Positions 34,327 through 43,612 of a stretch of 64,000 nt of DNA are shown in pieces (positions within the stretch are counted from its first letter, which is position 1; the number at the start of each line of letters is the position of its first letter). The translations under genes were made by a program, and so were the position numbers. This stretch comes from Jiulongibacter sediminis (GTDB taxonomy: Bacteria; Bacteroidota; Bacteroidia; Cytophagales; Spirosomataceae). Under the pieces are notes generated by a model. The model saw only the letters and a list, made by a program, of their open reading frames with translations. It ran no database searches and had not been told where the DNA came from. The stretch lies in contig NZ_LGTQ01000006.1 in NCBI RefSeq assembly GCF_001306455.1, positions 124,001 through 188,000 of the forward strand. The letters are read 5' to 3'.

Positions 34327-36396
34327 TTAATTATAGCCAAACCTCAGTCCTAATTGTGCCGTGAATCGGTCATTTCCAAGAACCGGCGTTCGGGTAAACT
34401 GACTGGTAAGATCTGTGTTATAGGTAAAGTATCTTAATGTGCCGAAGACCTCAGTCTGCCTCATCACTTTGGCTGAAAGATCGGTCTGAAGCTGAAGGCT
34501 TGTCGGGTTTCGCTGATAGATTTCACCAAAGACAATTTCTCCGACATTATTAATAGACTCCACGGCCGCGTTATTCACAAAACCGTACTCGTAAGCACCT
34601 CTCATTTTCCATCGGAGAATTTGTGCAATTAATAGCTCCCCTCTCACCTCAAGCCCCGCTCGCAGGCTATTTTTGTCATTTTTCAAGCTTATTTCATCCG
34701 CTTTAAGGTCAAGGTTATTGTGTAACCCTAGTAATGGCGAAATACTAAACGACTGTACTTTCACCCCCACTTTAGCATAGATATCCGTTGTAATAAAATT
34801 GGTGGCTCCCGGGTACCAATAGCGAATGTTCCCTGTGAAACTGTAATACGTTTTTGAGTTACTTTGGTAATTCATATGCAAATCTGCATGTGAAAAATCC
34901 TGATTATTCGGGAAGTAACGAGCCACCAGCTGAGTGTTCAATTGCTTGTTTCCTGAGCCATATGCCCTAAACCCCTTACCAAGGTTAATTTGATAAAAAT
35001 CGGTTCGTGCGTTATTCGGAAACTGGCGGTATAAGAAAGCAAACTCTGAGGTATTGGATGTTCCGGCGTTGTTTCCTGGCTTACTTCCCCGCATACCAAA
35101 AAAGTACTTGTTATTACTTCTCAAAGGCACCAGATTAAACTGAAAAACTTCTGCATAAGCGGTAATGTTTCTTGACTTACCCAGCTCATTTCCACTTTGA
35201 TACGTTATCTGGGGTTTATATCGGTTATAGTCAAAATAGGACGTTGAAGAGTTACTCAGATCAGCATTGGCTTCAATGTTCAAGGATTGATTGACCCCGG
35301 TGTTCATTAAAGCCCCAAAACTGAGAGCGTGCCTCGTGTAATTATTTTCGACACGATTATTAAACCGATTATTGAGCAACTGATATCGTAGAGACAAGCT
35401 GAGATTTTCAGACAATTCCTCTCGGGCGTTGGCAAATAAATTCAGCCTTTGATAATTATTGATCTCCCTAAAATCATCCTTGTAGTTATTGAGTTTTAGG
35501 CCGGCGTTCAGTGTACGGCCGTCAGAAGAGAAACGGTAGCCCGCACCACCATACGAGTTCCTGTAAATACTTTGTAGGGCCTCTTTTCTTGTGCCGCCTT
35601 CCAGGGTCAGAGCACTGTTGGAGTTGAGTTTGTAGGCAAGTTGTAAGCCCAAATCAGTATTGCCCGTTTTTTGCAATTCGTCAGCAGAAGAGGCAAACGA
35701 ACGGTTAAAGCTAGATGTTCCAAAAGCCAATCGGCCGTTAACCGAAACCCTTTGAGCTATTTGACTGTCAACCTTTTCTTCAACCAAAAAGCCCTCGAAA
35801 TCACGTGCGTAAAGAAGGTCTGAGTACCGTTTCTTTTGCTGAATAGCTTTAAAAACTTCAGAATTTCCATCGTCGGTATCTTTGGCTAGCTTCTCAGCAC
35901 TCTCGTAAAGTTGTATGATGGAGGCATAAGTTTCATTGGCCATACCGAGCAGAGCCGCCTTCTTAGAGCCCGAGGGCAAGCTTATTCCCAAATCATTGGC
36001 ACCGGCACTTTCGGCAAAACGCTCTACATACAATTCAGAAAGCCATCCACGCTGACCGGAGGTGGTTTCTATCTGATAATAGCGGTTTTGGTAATCGAGA
36101 ATTTCATATTCCTGATTTTGAAGAATTTCATCTGGCAAGGGTACTGGGTTTGCAGGATCATTAATAAGAACAGCTGATTGAGAAATAATCCTGATTTTAT
36201 CCTCTTGCAGAACATCAGGGGTTTCTCCATGCCATTGCTCAGAGAGCTTTAACATGGTGTAAAGGCGTGTATTTATTTTTTTCTGTATCGAGACCAGGGC
36301 GTCTGATTTCTCAGATTGAGCCGGAGCTATAACAGACACGAAAAACAGAAGAAAAATAGTCGCCAGTGAGACCGGAGGTCTTGGCATAGTTTTCAT
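34327..36396 (-). CDS. Outer membrane beta-barrel protein with N-terminal SH3-like domain
   Basis: A 689-residue protein with a signal peptide ending 'VIAPAQS'. Residues 45-130 resemble a bacterial SH3 domain ('AVLINDPANPVPLP', 'EYEILDYQNRYYQIET', 'GQRGWLSELYVERF'), a fold that often binds peptidoglycan. From about 210 to the end the sequence has regular amphipathic strands, many Asn/Tyr/Arg residues and a terminal 'FTAQLGLRFGYN', typical of a large barrel of about 18-22 strands. Residues 135-205 are helical. It is the first gene of a two-gene operon with the modular secreted protein, so the barrel may export, anchor or receive that protein. No named family is recognised. Confidence 0.75.
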   Translation of the reverse strand: MKTMPRPPVSLATIFLLFFVSVIAPAQSEKSDALVSIQKKINTRLYTMLKLSEQWHGETPDVLQEDKIRIISQSAVLINDPANPVPLPDEILQNQEYEILDYQNRYYQIETTSGQRGWLSELYVERFAESAGANDLGISLPSGSKKAALLGMANETYASIIQLYESAEKLAKDTDDGNSEVFKAIQQKKRYSDLLYARDFEGFLVEEKVDSQIAQRVSVNGRLAFGTSSFNRSFASSADELQKTGNTDLGLQLAYKLNSNSALTLEGGTRKEALQSIYRNSYGGAGYRFSSDGRTLNAGLKLNNYKDDFREINNYQRLNLFANAREELSENLSLSLRYQLLNNRFNNRVENNYTRHALSFGALMNTGVNQSLNIEANADLSNSSTSYFDYNRYKPQITYQSGNELGKSRNITAYAEVFQFNLVPLRSNNKYFFGMRGSKPGNNAGTSNTSEFAFLYRQFPNNARTDFYQINLGKGFRAYGSGNKQLNTQLVARYFPNNQDFSHADLHMNYQSNSKTYYSFTGNIRYWYPGATNFITTDIYAKVGVKVQSFSISPLLGLHNNLDLKADEISLKNDKNSLRAGLEVRGELLIAQILRWKMRGAYEYGFVNNAAVESINNVGEIVFGEIYQRNPTSLQLQTDLSAKVMRQTEVFGTLRYFTYNTDLTSQFTRTPVLGNDRFTAQLGLRFGYN

Positions 36397-36479
36397 AGTT
36401 AACGGCTGGTTTTCTTAGCTTTCTTGAAAATATTTCTACTCAATGAGCAGAGGTAAGTGATTCACTTTGAGCAGATAAG

Positions 36480-36500
36480 TTACAAAAAAATGTTTTGTAA
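36480..36500. other. Short dyad in the divergent intergenic region
   Basis: TTACAAAA (36480-36487) and TTTTGTAA (36493-36500) form an inverted repeat in the 218-bp space between the divergent barrel gene and mutL. It could be an operator or a weak terminator; no regulator can be assigned. Confidence 0.35.
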
Positions 36501-36614
36501 TAAAATTGTCAACATCCCCAAGAAGGATATGTTTATAAAAAAGGAGACTCTGCTTAAAGAAAAAGAACTATACTCCCCACCTTTGTAATAAACCTGCTGA
36601 CGCGAAAGCACATC

Positions 36615-38477
36615 ATGGACATCATTCATCTTTTATCAGACAATATTGCGAACCAAATAGCTGCAGGTGAGGTAGTGCAGCGGCCAGCATCTGTGGTAAA
36701 AGAGTTGCTTGAAAATGCCATTGATGCTAAATCTTCAATGGTCAAACTGATCATCAAAGACTCTGGCAAAACACTGGTTCAGGTTATAGATAATGGTGTC
36801 GGCATGTCAGTCACTGATTGCCGGATGAGTTTTGAGCGGCATGCCACTTCAAAAATCAGCACGTCTGAAGATCTTTTTGCCATCAGAACCATGGGATTCC
36901 GTGGCGAGGCACTGGCTTCTATTGCTGCTGTAGCCCAGGTGGAGGTTCGCACACGGAGAGAAGAAGATGAACTTGGCACAAGCCTCAGCATTGAGGGCTC
37001 GGAGTTTAAAGGTCAGGAGCCAGTTTCTACCCCGGTGGGCACTAACCTGATGGTAAAAAATCTGTTTTACAATGTACCAGCCCGCCGCAAGTTTCTCAAA
37101 ACCAATCCGGTGGAAATGAAGCACATTCTCGACGAATTTCAGCGGGTAGCCTTGGCTCATCCTGAGGTTGGTTTTGAGGTTTATCATAATGACATAGAAC
37201 TCTATAAATTGCCGGAGGCCAAACTAGCTAAACGTATTGTTGACGTTTTCGGGAAAAACTATCGTCAGCAGCTTGCGGCCTGTGAGGAGAACACATCCTA
37301 TGTAAATATCAGCGGTTATGTGGGCAAGCCTGAGGCCGCCAAGAAAACCCGTGGCGATCAGTACTTTTTTATCAATCACAGGTTTATCAAAAGTCCGTAC
37401 CTGCACCACGCCATCACCGGAGCTTTTGAGGGGACTATTCCGGATGGTCACCACCCGTTTTATGTACTCAATATTGAGATTGACCCCTCACACGTGGATA
37501 TTAACATCCATCCGCAGAAAACGGAAATCAAATTTGATGATGAGAAAGCAGTTTACAGCATTTTACGATCCGCGGTGAGGCAAGCCATTGGTGTTTACAA
37601 CCTGACGCCAAGTATTGATTTTGAGTCAGATATCAATTTTGCCAATCTCACCTCTCAGCCCTTGCCCGAGAAAAGACCGACAGCCTTTCAGCAGTCCGGC
37701 TCAGCCATTGGCAATTTTGAAAATAAGAAATCGTCTGCTGCAAACAGCGATTGGAAGAAACTATATGAAGGCCTTGAAAGTGCTGCCAATTTTCAACGCT
37801 CGGCTCCACAGGTTTCTATGGGCTCAAAGGCCAACTTCAGCACCTCAGACTATACAGAGCCGGTAAAACAACAAAGCGAGTTTGTTAAACCCGAAACCGA
37901 GGAGGTGGATGCTGTGCAAATTCATCAGAAATATCTGGTATTACAGGTTAAAAGCGGGATGTTGCTGATTGACCAAAAGGCAGCCTGGGAGCGAATTCTT
38001 TTTGAGCAATACGAGAAAAACCTGGCGAACAGATCAGGAGCTTCGCAACAATTGCTTTTTCAAAAAACACTCAATCTCAAACCGGAAGAGTTTGCTCTGG
38101 CAGAAGAACTCAAAGAAGAAATTCATGCTCTGGGCTTTGGTTTTGAGGTTTTTGGCAAAAATAGTTTGATCATCAATGGTATCCCGGCCGAGCTGGGTGA
38201 TGAAGAAGGGGCAGCGGCATTGCATGACCTCATCAGACAGTTTAAAGAAAACCAAACCGACCTGAAACTGGATAAAACCCAAAACCTTGCCCGTTCACTT
38301 GCCAAAAGAACGGCCGCCCGCTCTGTCAAAAAAATGGACAAGCGTGAAATCAGCAGTCTGATCAACCGCCTTTTTGAGAGTAGCATGCCCACTTACACGC
38401 CTGGTGGTCAGAAAATAATGAAAATCATACCGTTGGAAGAAATAGCCGAACTCATTTCAGGCTCAGGCGGTTTTTAA
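36615..38477 (+). CDS. mutL: DNA mismatch repair protein MutL
   Basis: A 620-residue MutL. The GHKL ATPase domain is intact: 'IAAGEVVQRPASVVKELLEN' with the catalytic Glu and Asn, 'IDNGVGMS', 'TMGFRGEALASIAAV' and 'VGTNLMVKNLFYNVPARRKF'. The transducer domain has 'VDINIHPQKTEIKFDD'. A variable linker (about 345-430) leads to the dimerisation domain. There the endonuclease motif DQHAx2Ex4E appears as 'DQKAAWERILFE', with Lys in place of His, near residue 453, and the terminal motif is 'YTPGGQKIMKIIP'. No MutH is expected in Bacteroidota. It couples MutS mismatch recognition to strand removal. Two rhomboid genes follow. Confidence 0.95.
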   Translation: MDIIHLLSDNIANQIAAGEVVQRPASVVKELLENAIDAKSSMVKLIIKDSGKTLVQVIDNGVGMSVTDCRMSFERHATSKISTSEDLFAIRTMGFRGEALASIAAVAQVEVRTRREEDELGTSLSIEGSEFKGQEPVSTPVGTNLMVKNLFYNVPARRKFLKTNPVEMKHILDEFQRVALAHPEVGFEVYHNDIELYKLPEAKLAKRIVDVFGKNYRQQLAACEENTSYVNISGYVGKPEAAKKTRGDQYFFINHRFIKSPYLHHAITGAFEGTIPDGHHPFYVLNIEIDPSHVDINIHPQKTEIKFDDEKAVYSILRSAVRQAIGVYNLTPSIDFESDINFANLTSQPLPEKRPTAFQQSGSAIGNFENKKSSAANSDWKKLYEGLESAANFQRSAPQVSMGSKANFSTSDYTEPVKQQSEFVKPETEEVDAVQIHQKYLVLQVKSGMLLIDQKAAWERILFEQYEKNLANRSGASQQLLFQKTLNLKPEEFALAEELKEEIHALGFGFEVFGKNSLIINGIPAELGDEEGAAALHDLIRQFKENQTDLKLDKTQNLARSLAKRTAARSVKKMDKREISSLINRLFESSMPTYTPGGQKIMKIIPLEEIAELISGSGGF

Positions 38478-38492
38478 ACAATACTTAAAATT

Positions 38493-39164
38493 ATGTTTGA
38501 CAGAATAACTCCGATGGTCAAAAATCTGCTGATAGCTAATATCGCAGTGTTTTTATTATCGATGTTAGCGAGAGAGTTCTTCTTCGCAAATTTTTCCTTT
38601 TTCAATCCCATTTTGCCTGGCAATGATCAGCTCTTGAATCCTAACTTTCATTTCTGGCAAATCATCACTTACATGTTTATGCATGGAGGTATTGGTCATC
38701 TTTTCAGCAATATGTTTGGGCTTTTCATCTTTGGCTCTACCCTTGAGACCTACATGGGTTCTAAAAAGTTTCTAACATACTACCTAATTACCGGAATTGG
38801 AGCGGCGGTACTGAATTCGCTGCTCAATACCTATGAAATGACTCAAATGGTGGTAGCCTCTGAGCCTTATTGGCGACAGGCCGTTACGCCTATGGTAGGA
38901 GCCTCCGGAGCTATTTTTGGTATCCTTGTGGCCTTTGGAGTGTTGTTCCCAAATGTCGAATTGATGCTTTTATTTTTCCCGGTTCCTATCAAAGCCAAAT
39001 ATTTTGTAATTTTATATGGTCTGTATGAGCTATACGCAGGTACAGCAGGCCTTCAGCAGGGGGTAGCCCACTTTGCACACATTGGTGGTCTAATCACTGG
39101 ATTCGTCCTTCTGAAGTTTTTTGGGTTTGATCAACGATCAGGCCCGAGTTTCCGTAGATGGTAA
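38493..39164 (+). CDS. Rhomboid family intramembrane serine protease
   Basis: A 223-residue, six-helix protein 15 bp after mutL. The catalytic dyad is complete: Ser139 in 'VGASGAIFG' and His196 in 'FAHIGGLITG'. 'HGGIGHLFSNMFGLFIFG' provides the conserved helix 2 His and Asn that stabilise the oxyanion. Rhomboids cleave transmembrane helices within the bilayer. A second rhomboid-fold gene lacking the dyad starts 15 bp later, so the two are probably made together. Confidence 0.93.
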   Translation: MFDRITPMVKNLLIANIAVFLLSMLAREFFFANFSFFNPILPGNDQLLNPNFHFWQIITYMFMHGGIGHLFSNMFGLFIFGSTLETYMGSKKFLTYYLITGIGAAVLNSLLNTYEMTQMVVASEPYWRQAVTPMVGASGAIFGILVAFGVLFPNVELMLLFFPVPIKAKYFVILYGLYELYAGTAGLQQGVAHFAHIGGLITGFVLLKFFGFDQRSGPSFRRW

Positions 39165-39179
39165 AAATTCTAATAAAGA

Positions 39180-40088
39180 ATGGGGAGTATTGGAGATGAC
39201 ATAAGGCAGGCTTTTAGCAGAGGAAACAGCTCAAGTATTCAGTTGATTCTGGTTAACTTATTTGTTTTCATAGGTCTCTTTTTGGTCAAACTTACCCTCT
39301 CTGTCTCCGCCGAAACAAAGCCTATTGCCGACGGCATGAATGAGAACCTATGTCTCAGTGCTGATGTTCCGGGCTTTTTACTTCACCCCTGGGCTTTACT
39401 TACCTACGGATTTATCAATAGCTCCATTCTGCAGCTGCTTTTTAATTCAATCGCTCTCTACTGGTTCGGCCTTCTGGTCCAAGATTTCATCGGTAGTCGT
39501 AAGCTCATTAACATCTATTTTCTAGGTTACATTTTTGCCGGGGTCTTCTACCTCGTATCGTACAACTTAATCAATATGACCAATGCCACGGTGAGCATGA
39601 GCTCATTGGTGACAGGCTCTAACGCTGCCGTTTACGCCGTCATGTTTGCCACTGTTACGCTGATTCCCGATTATGAGTTTTACTTTTTCAGAAGATTCTA
39701 CATCAAAATAAAATACATTGCTCTGGCCTTTCTGGTGTTCTCTTTTTTCAATCCGACTTCCGGAATTCTCAATCTGGGTGGAGCCGGGCTTGGATACTTA
39801 TACATCAAAATGCTGAGACTCGGTATTGATCTGGGGTCACCAATTGAGGCTGTACAGGATTGGATCGGCAGCATCAGCACCCGTAAACCGCCGAAAAGAG
39901 CTTATAAGTCCAAAAAGTTCAGTCATTCCACAGTTGGTAAGCAGGGAAATTATAATGTCAAGCAGGAAGAAAGCTATATCCCTGATCAGGAAGAAGTGGA
40001 CGCCCTGCTCGATAAAATAAGTGTTTCAGGATATGAGAGCCTGACCAAAAAAGAAAAAGAACGGCTCTTTAGAGCTTCAAATAGCTAA
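39180..40088 (+). CDS. Rhomboid-fold pseudoprotease with C-terminal DUF6576-like segment
   Basis: A 302-residue membrane protein whose helices align with the preceding rhomboid, but the nucleophile motif reads 'VTGSNAAVYAV' (Asn148 where Ser is expected) and the helix 6 motif reads 'ILNLGGAGLGYLY' (Asn198 in place of His). It should be proteolytically inactive. Helix 2 keeps 'LLFNSIALYWFG'. The basic linker after residue 225 leads to 'VDALLDKISVSGYESLTKKE', a DUF6576-like tail found on Bacteroidota rhomboid-like proteins. By analogy to iRhoms it may bind and guide substrates, possibly for its active neighbour, but that is inference. Confidence 0.85.
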   Translation: MGSIGDDIRQAFSRGNSSSIQLILVNLFVFIGLFLVKLTLSVSAETKPIADGMNENLCLSADVPGFLLHPWALLTYGFINSSILQLLFNSIALYWFGLLVQDFIGSRKLINIYFLGYIFAGVFYLVSYNLINMTNATVSMSSLVTGSNAAVYAVMFATVTLIPDYEFYFFRRFYIKIKYIALAFLVFSFFNPTSGILNLGGAGLGYLYIKMLRLGIDLGSPIEAVQDWIGSISTRKPPKRAYKSKKFSHSTVGKQGNYNVKQEESYIPDQEEVDALLDKISVSGYESLTKKEKERLFRASNS

Positions 40089-40137
40089 AGTCTTGGGCTT
40101 TTTATTTTGAGGTGGTATTGAAACATTCGTTTATTCG

Positions 40138-40145
40138 TAGTTTTG
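40138..40145 (+). promoter_or_regulatory. Possible -7 promoter element for dxs
   Basis: TAGTTTTG matches the Bacteroidota -7 consensus TAnnTTTG, with a TTG 17 bases upstream as a candidate -33 element. It lies 43 bases before the dxs start codon. Confidence 0.45.
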
Positions 40146-40188
40146 TCTCAATAAAAGGCTTTTAAGGCCCCGATAAAACCATAAAATT

Positions 40189-42120
40189 ATGCTCGTAACG
40201 CCGGGTAATTTATTAGCTCAGGTTAACACACCGGAAGATCTTCGGAAACTCTCTAAAGATCAACTACCTCAGTTTTGTGATGAACTCCGTCAATACATTA
40301 TTGACACGGTCTCTATCAATGGTGGCCATTTTGGAGCCAGTTTAGGAGTGGTAGAATTGACTGCGGCATTGCACTATGTGTATAATACTCCTGATGACAA
40401 GCTCATCTGGGATGTGGGCCACCAGGCTTATGGGCACAAAATCATAACTGGTAGAAGAGATAAATTTTATACGAATCGTATTTATGGTGGCCTCTCGGGT
40501 TTCCCGAAGATTTCAGAAAGTAAGTACGATGCTTTTGGAGTAGGGCACTCCTCAACCTCCATTTCCGCAGCTTTAGGAATGGCCGTGGGTTCACTTCACA
40601 ATGGCGACAAAAATGCTCAACATATCGCGGTTATTGGTGATGGGGCCATGACCGCCGGGCTCGCCTTTGAAGGTATGAACCACGCCGGCTCTATTCAGGA
40701 TGCCAATTTGCTGATCATTCTCAATGACAACTGCATGTCCATAGACCCTAACGTAGGGGCTTTGAGAGAATATCTGACGGATATTACGACCTCAAAATCG
40801 TATAATAAGGTCAAAGATGAAGTCTGGAATTTGCTCGGCAAAATGAGCACTTTCGGTAAAAGTGCCCGTGAAATTGTTTCAAAAATTGAAACTTCTCTCA
40901 AAGGAGCCGTAACAGGCAATAGCAATTTCTTTGAGGCTCTCAATCTCCGCTATTTCGGCCCTATTGATGGGCATGATATTGACCATCTGGTACATGTGAT
41001 GGAGGATTTGAAAAATATCCCTGGTCCAAAGATTTTGCACTGCTTAACCAAAAAAGGAAAAGGCTATGAACCAGCGGAAAAAGATCAAACCAAATGGCAC
41101 GCCCCGGGACTTTTTGATAAACTGACCGGTGAAATTAAGAAATCAAACTCTCCTATTCCGCAACCTCCGAAATACCAGATTGTATTCGGGAAAAGTATTG
41201 TGGAATTAGCGGAAAAAGACAAAAAAATTGTAGGAGTTACCCCCGCAATGCCCTCTGGCTCTTCACTCAATATAATGATGGAAGCCATGCCTGACAGAGC
41301 CTTTGATGTGGCTATAGCAGAGCAACATGCCGTCACTTTTTCGGCCGGTATGGCTACGAAAGGACTGACGGTATTTTGCAACATCTATTCCACTTTTATG
41401 CAGCGGGCGTATGATCAGGTGATTCATGATGTTTGCCTTCAGAAATTACCTGTGATTTTCTGTCTGGACAGAGCTGGATTTGCAGGTGCTGATGGCCCTA
41501 CGCACCATGGTGCTTATGACATTGCCTTCATGCGATGCATCCCGAACATGATCGTCTCAGCTCCGATGAATGAAGAAGAGCTTCGTAATCTCATGTACAC
41601 TGCAACGCTTGATAAAATTCAGAACGGAACAGATGCCTTCACCATTCGATACCCGCGAGGTAATGGGGTGATGGTAGACTGGCAAAAGCCTTTCAGTGAA
41701 ATAGAAATCGGCAAAGGCCGCAAAATAAAGGATGGTGAAGATGTCGCTGTTCTAACAATTGGTCATGTCGGTAATTACGCCGTCGAAGCCACCAAAGAAC
41801 TGGAAAAAGAGGGGCTTGATGTCGCTCATTACGACCTCCGTTTTGTGAAGCCTCTGGATGAAGAAATGCTTCATGCAGTCTTCCAAAATTTCAATAAAGT
41901 GATCACCGTGGAAGATGGCTGCCTGCAAGGTGGTATGGGTTCTGCTGTACTTGAGTTTATGGCTGAAAACGGTTATTCGGCTCAGGTAAAACGCCTTGGT
42001 ATCCCTGACAGACTGGTAGAGCATGGCGAGCAACTGGAGCTTCAAAGAGAATGTGGTTTTGATGCAGAAGGTATAGCGGATGCTGTTCGGGAGATGGTTT
42101 CGGCCAAAATGCTGGCCTGA
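40189..42120 (+). CDS. dxs: 1-deoxy-D-xylulose-5-phosphate synthase
   Basis: A 643-residue thiamine-diphosphate enzyme of normal length. It condenses pyruvate with glyceraldehyde 3-phosphate in the first step of the MEP isoprenoid pathway. Key features: 'GGHFGASLGVVELTAALHYV', 'WDVGHQAYGHKIITGRRD', the ThDP motif from 'IGDGAMTAGLAFEGMNHAG' to 'LLIILNDNCMS', the activating Glu in 'VAIAEQHAVTFSAG', and 'FCLDRAGFAGADGPTHHGAY'. It feeds IPP to the prenyl synthase encoded at 2929-3894. It depends on TPP, the ligand of the riboswitch near 8200. The following ATPase gene overlaps its stop by one base. Confidence 0.96.
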   Translation: MLVTPGNLLAQVNTPEDLRKLSKDQLPQFCDELRQYIIDTVSINGGHFGASLGVVELTAALHYVYNTPDDKLIWDVGHQAYGHKIITGRRDKFYTNRIYGGLSGFPKISESKYDAFGVGHSSTSISAALGMAVGSLHNGDKNAQHIAVIGDGAMTAGLAFEGMNHAGSIQDANLLIILNDNCMSIDPNVGALREYLTDITTSKSYNKVKDEVWNLLGKMSTFGKSAREIVSKIETSLKGAVTGNSNFFEALNLRYFGPIDGHDIDHLVHVMEDLKNIPGPKILHCLTKKGKGYEPAEKDQTKWHAPGLFDKLTGEIKKSNSPIPQPPKYQIVFGKSIVELAEKDKKIVGVTPAMPSGSSLNIMMEAMPDRAFDVAIAEQHAVTFSAGMATKGLTVFCNIYSTFMQRAYDQVIHDVCLQKLPVIFCLDRAGFAGADGPTHHGAYDIAFMRCIPNMIVSAPMNEEELRNLMYTATLDKIQNGTDAFTIRYPRGNGVMVDWQKPFSEIEIGKGRKIKDGEDVAVLTIGHVGNYAVEATKELEKEGLDVAHYDLRFVKPLDEEMLHAVFQNFNKVITVEDGCLQGGMGSAVLEFMAENGYSAQVKRLGIPDRLVEHGEQLELQRECGFDAEGIADAVREMVSAKMLA

Positions 42121-42917
42121 TGCCTCCTCTATTAAAGTCAGTCAGTATAAGAAATTATCCTCCGTCGCAGGAGTTTCCATTTAATCTACCATTGATTCAA
42201 AATTTGGGTGTTGTTCAATTCAAAAAGAACATCACCTTTTTTGTTGGTGAAAACGGAGCTGGCAAAAGCACACTGCTTGAAGCTATAGCAGCGAAAATGC
42301 GGTTACCAGCCGCTGGTTCAGAAAGTGTAGATTTTGACCCCTCACTGGAAGCTGCCCGATTTCTCGGAAGATTTCTGAGCTTAGGTCAAACCATCAAGAC
42401 CACACACGGCTTTTTCTCCAGAGCTGAAGACTTCATAGGGTTTGTCAAAAATATTCAACGCCAAATTGCCGAACTCAACCGAGAAATAGAGGACATAGAA
42501 AACACCTGGCAGGGCGGCGATATTACATTGGCACTTGGCCCACTCAAAGGAGAAAAGCAAGCTTTGATCAACAGGTATGGCGGGGACCTTGACGCCATGA
42601 GCCATGGCGAAGGTTTCCTGAAATTCTTCCTTTCCAGAATCACGGCGAAAGGCGTTTATCTAATCGATGAACCCGAGGCTGCCCTTTCTCCACAACGACA
42701 GCTTTCATTGATTTCCCTCATCCGCCAAAAAGCCGAAACGCAGGACTGCCAGTTTATCATTGCCACGCACAGCCCCATCATCATGGCCATGCCAGAAGCC
42801 GATATTCTTGAATTCAAAGAAGGACAAATCAACCCGGTTAGTTACCGCGAAACCGAGCACTACCAAATCACGAAACAGTTTCTGGACAGGCCGGAGGCGT
42901 TTTTGAGGGGGTTGTGA
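42120..42917 (+). CDS. AAA family ATP-binding protein
   Basis: A 265-residue ABC/SMC-like ATPase. Walker A is 'FFVGENGAGKSTLLEAIA', the signature-like segment is 'AMSHGEGFLKFFLSR', Walker B is 'GVYLIDEPEAALSPQRQ' and the switch His is in 'FIIATHSPIIMAMPEAD'. A short coiled-coil insertion is seen around 'IQRQIAELNREIEDIEN'. This resembles small stand-alone ATPases related to RecF/OLD but lacks a Toprim domain. Its last 144 bp are duplicated, with 16 mismatches, at 44368-44511, beyond the inserted two-gene module. It is coupled to dxs by a TGATG overlap. Function unknown. Confidence 0.85.
   Translation: MPPLLKSVSIRNYPPSQEFPFNLPLIQNLGVVQFKKNITFFVGENGAGKSTLLEAIAAKMRLPAAGSESVDFDPSLEAARFLGRFLSLGQTIKTTHGFFSRAEDFIGFVKNIQRQIAELNREIEDIENTWQGGDITLALGPLKGEKQALINRYGGDLDAMSHGEGFLKFFLSRITAKGVYLIDEPEAALSPQRQLSLISLIRQKAETQDCQFIIATHSPIIMAMPEADILEFKEGQINPVSYRETEHYQITKQFLDRPEAFLRGL
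42774..42917 (+). repeat. Left copy of a 144-bp direct repeat (ATPase 3' end)
   Basis: The last 48 codons of the ATPase gene. They recur at 44368-44511 with 16 base differences, of which only four codons change the residue. The final part is best conserved: 42867-42908 is identical to 44461-44502. Similarity stops at the stop codon. Confidence 0.92.
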
Positions 42918-42919
42918 AG

Positions 42920-43612
42920 TTATTGAATAAAAGTTTCCATAATTTGGATTATCCTACCTGCTCTCAAAGAGGAATTTGAGGGTTCAATATTACTTATAAT
43001 TTCCTCCTCAATATTCGGTCTTTCCAATAAGCTCCTAATTTCAATTCTAAGATATCCGATCGCCGGATTTTCCCTTAATTGAAGCTCTTCAATAATGTTT
43101 AACCGATTATCAAAAACATAGATGATGTCCTCAAAATCACTATTAAATCGGAAATCTTTACCGTGACGAAACGAGTTCAACGCCTCAAACTTTGATGCCA
43201 GAAAATACTCAAGATTGAAAATCAGGATTTCAATATCTTCATCAAAAGTTATCGTCGAAGTATTCCTCAGTCCCTCTTTGTACCATGAATTCGTAAAACC
43301 AAGAACATTACTATCTTCCGGCATCACATCTACAACTATGTCATGGTATTTGTAGCGGCATATGACTCCTGAATCCATATCATTTTTAAAACCAATTGCT
43401 CTTAGTTTTTCCTCAAGAATAGCATGGTTTGATCGGTTTATAATTTCAATAAGAACGTCTATATCATCCGTAGGCCTTACTTCTCCCCTTGCAGGATCAT
43501 CAGTGTAAAGTTCAACCACAGCCCCACCTACAAAAACGGCTTTATTTTTAAGCTCAGAGAGAGCTTTTGCCACAACTTTCAGGCGTATAATATTCTTGTA
43601 GTTATTCACCAT
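42920..43612 (-). CDS. AbiEii-like nucleotidyltransferase, probable toxin
   Basis: A 230-residue protein of the nucleotidyltransferase fold. 'VFVGGAVVELYTDDPARGEV' (residues 27-46) begins with the GG loop, followed by 'RPTDDIDVLIEI' supplying two metal-binding Asp residues, and 'DIVVDVMPED' the third acidic strand. 'FLASKFEALNSFRHGKDFR' and 'DFEDIIYVFDNR' follow the AbiEii/MenT-like arrangement with a basic helix. Such enzymes add nucleotides to tRNA or proteins to stop growth. The gene begins inside the stop of its HTH partner (one-base overlap at 43612) and ends two bases from the convergent ATPase stop. By eye it is AT-richer than its neighbours, which suggests transfer. Confidence 0.72.
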   Translation of the reverse strand: MVNNYKNIIRLKVVAKALSELKNKAVFVGGAVVELYTDDPARGEVRPTDDIDVLIEIINRSNHAILEEKLRAIGFKNDMDSGVICRYKYHDIVVDVMPEDSNVLGFTNSWYKEGLRNTSTITFDEDIEILIFNLEYFLASKFEALNSFRHGKDFRFNSDFEDIIYVFDNRLNIIEELQLRENPAIGYLRIEIRSLLERPNIEEEIISNIEPSNSSLRAGRIIQIMETFIQ

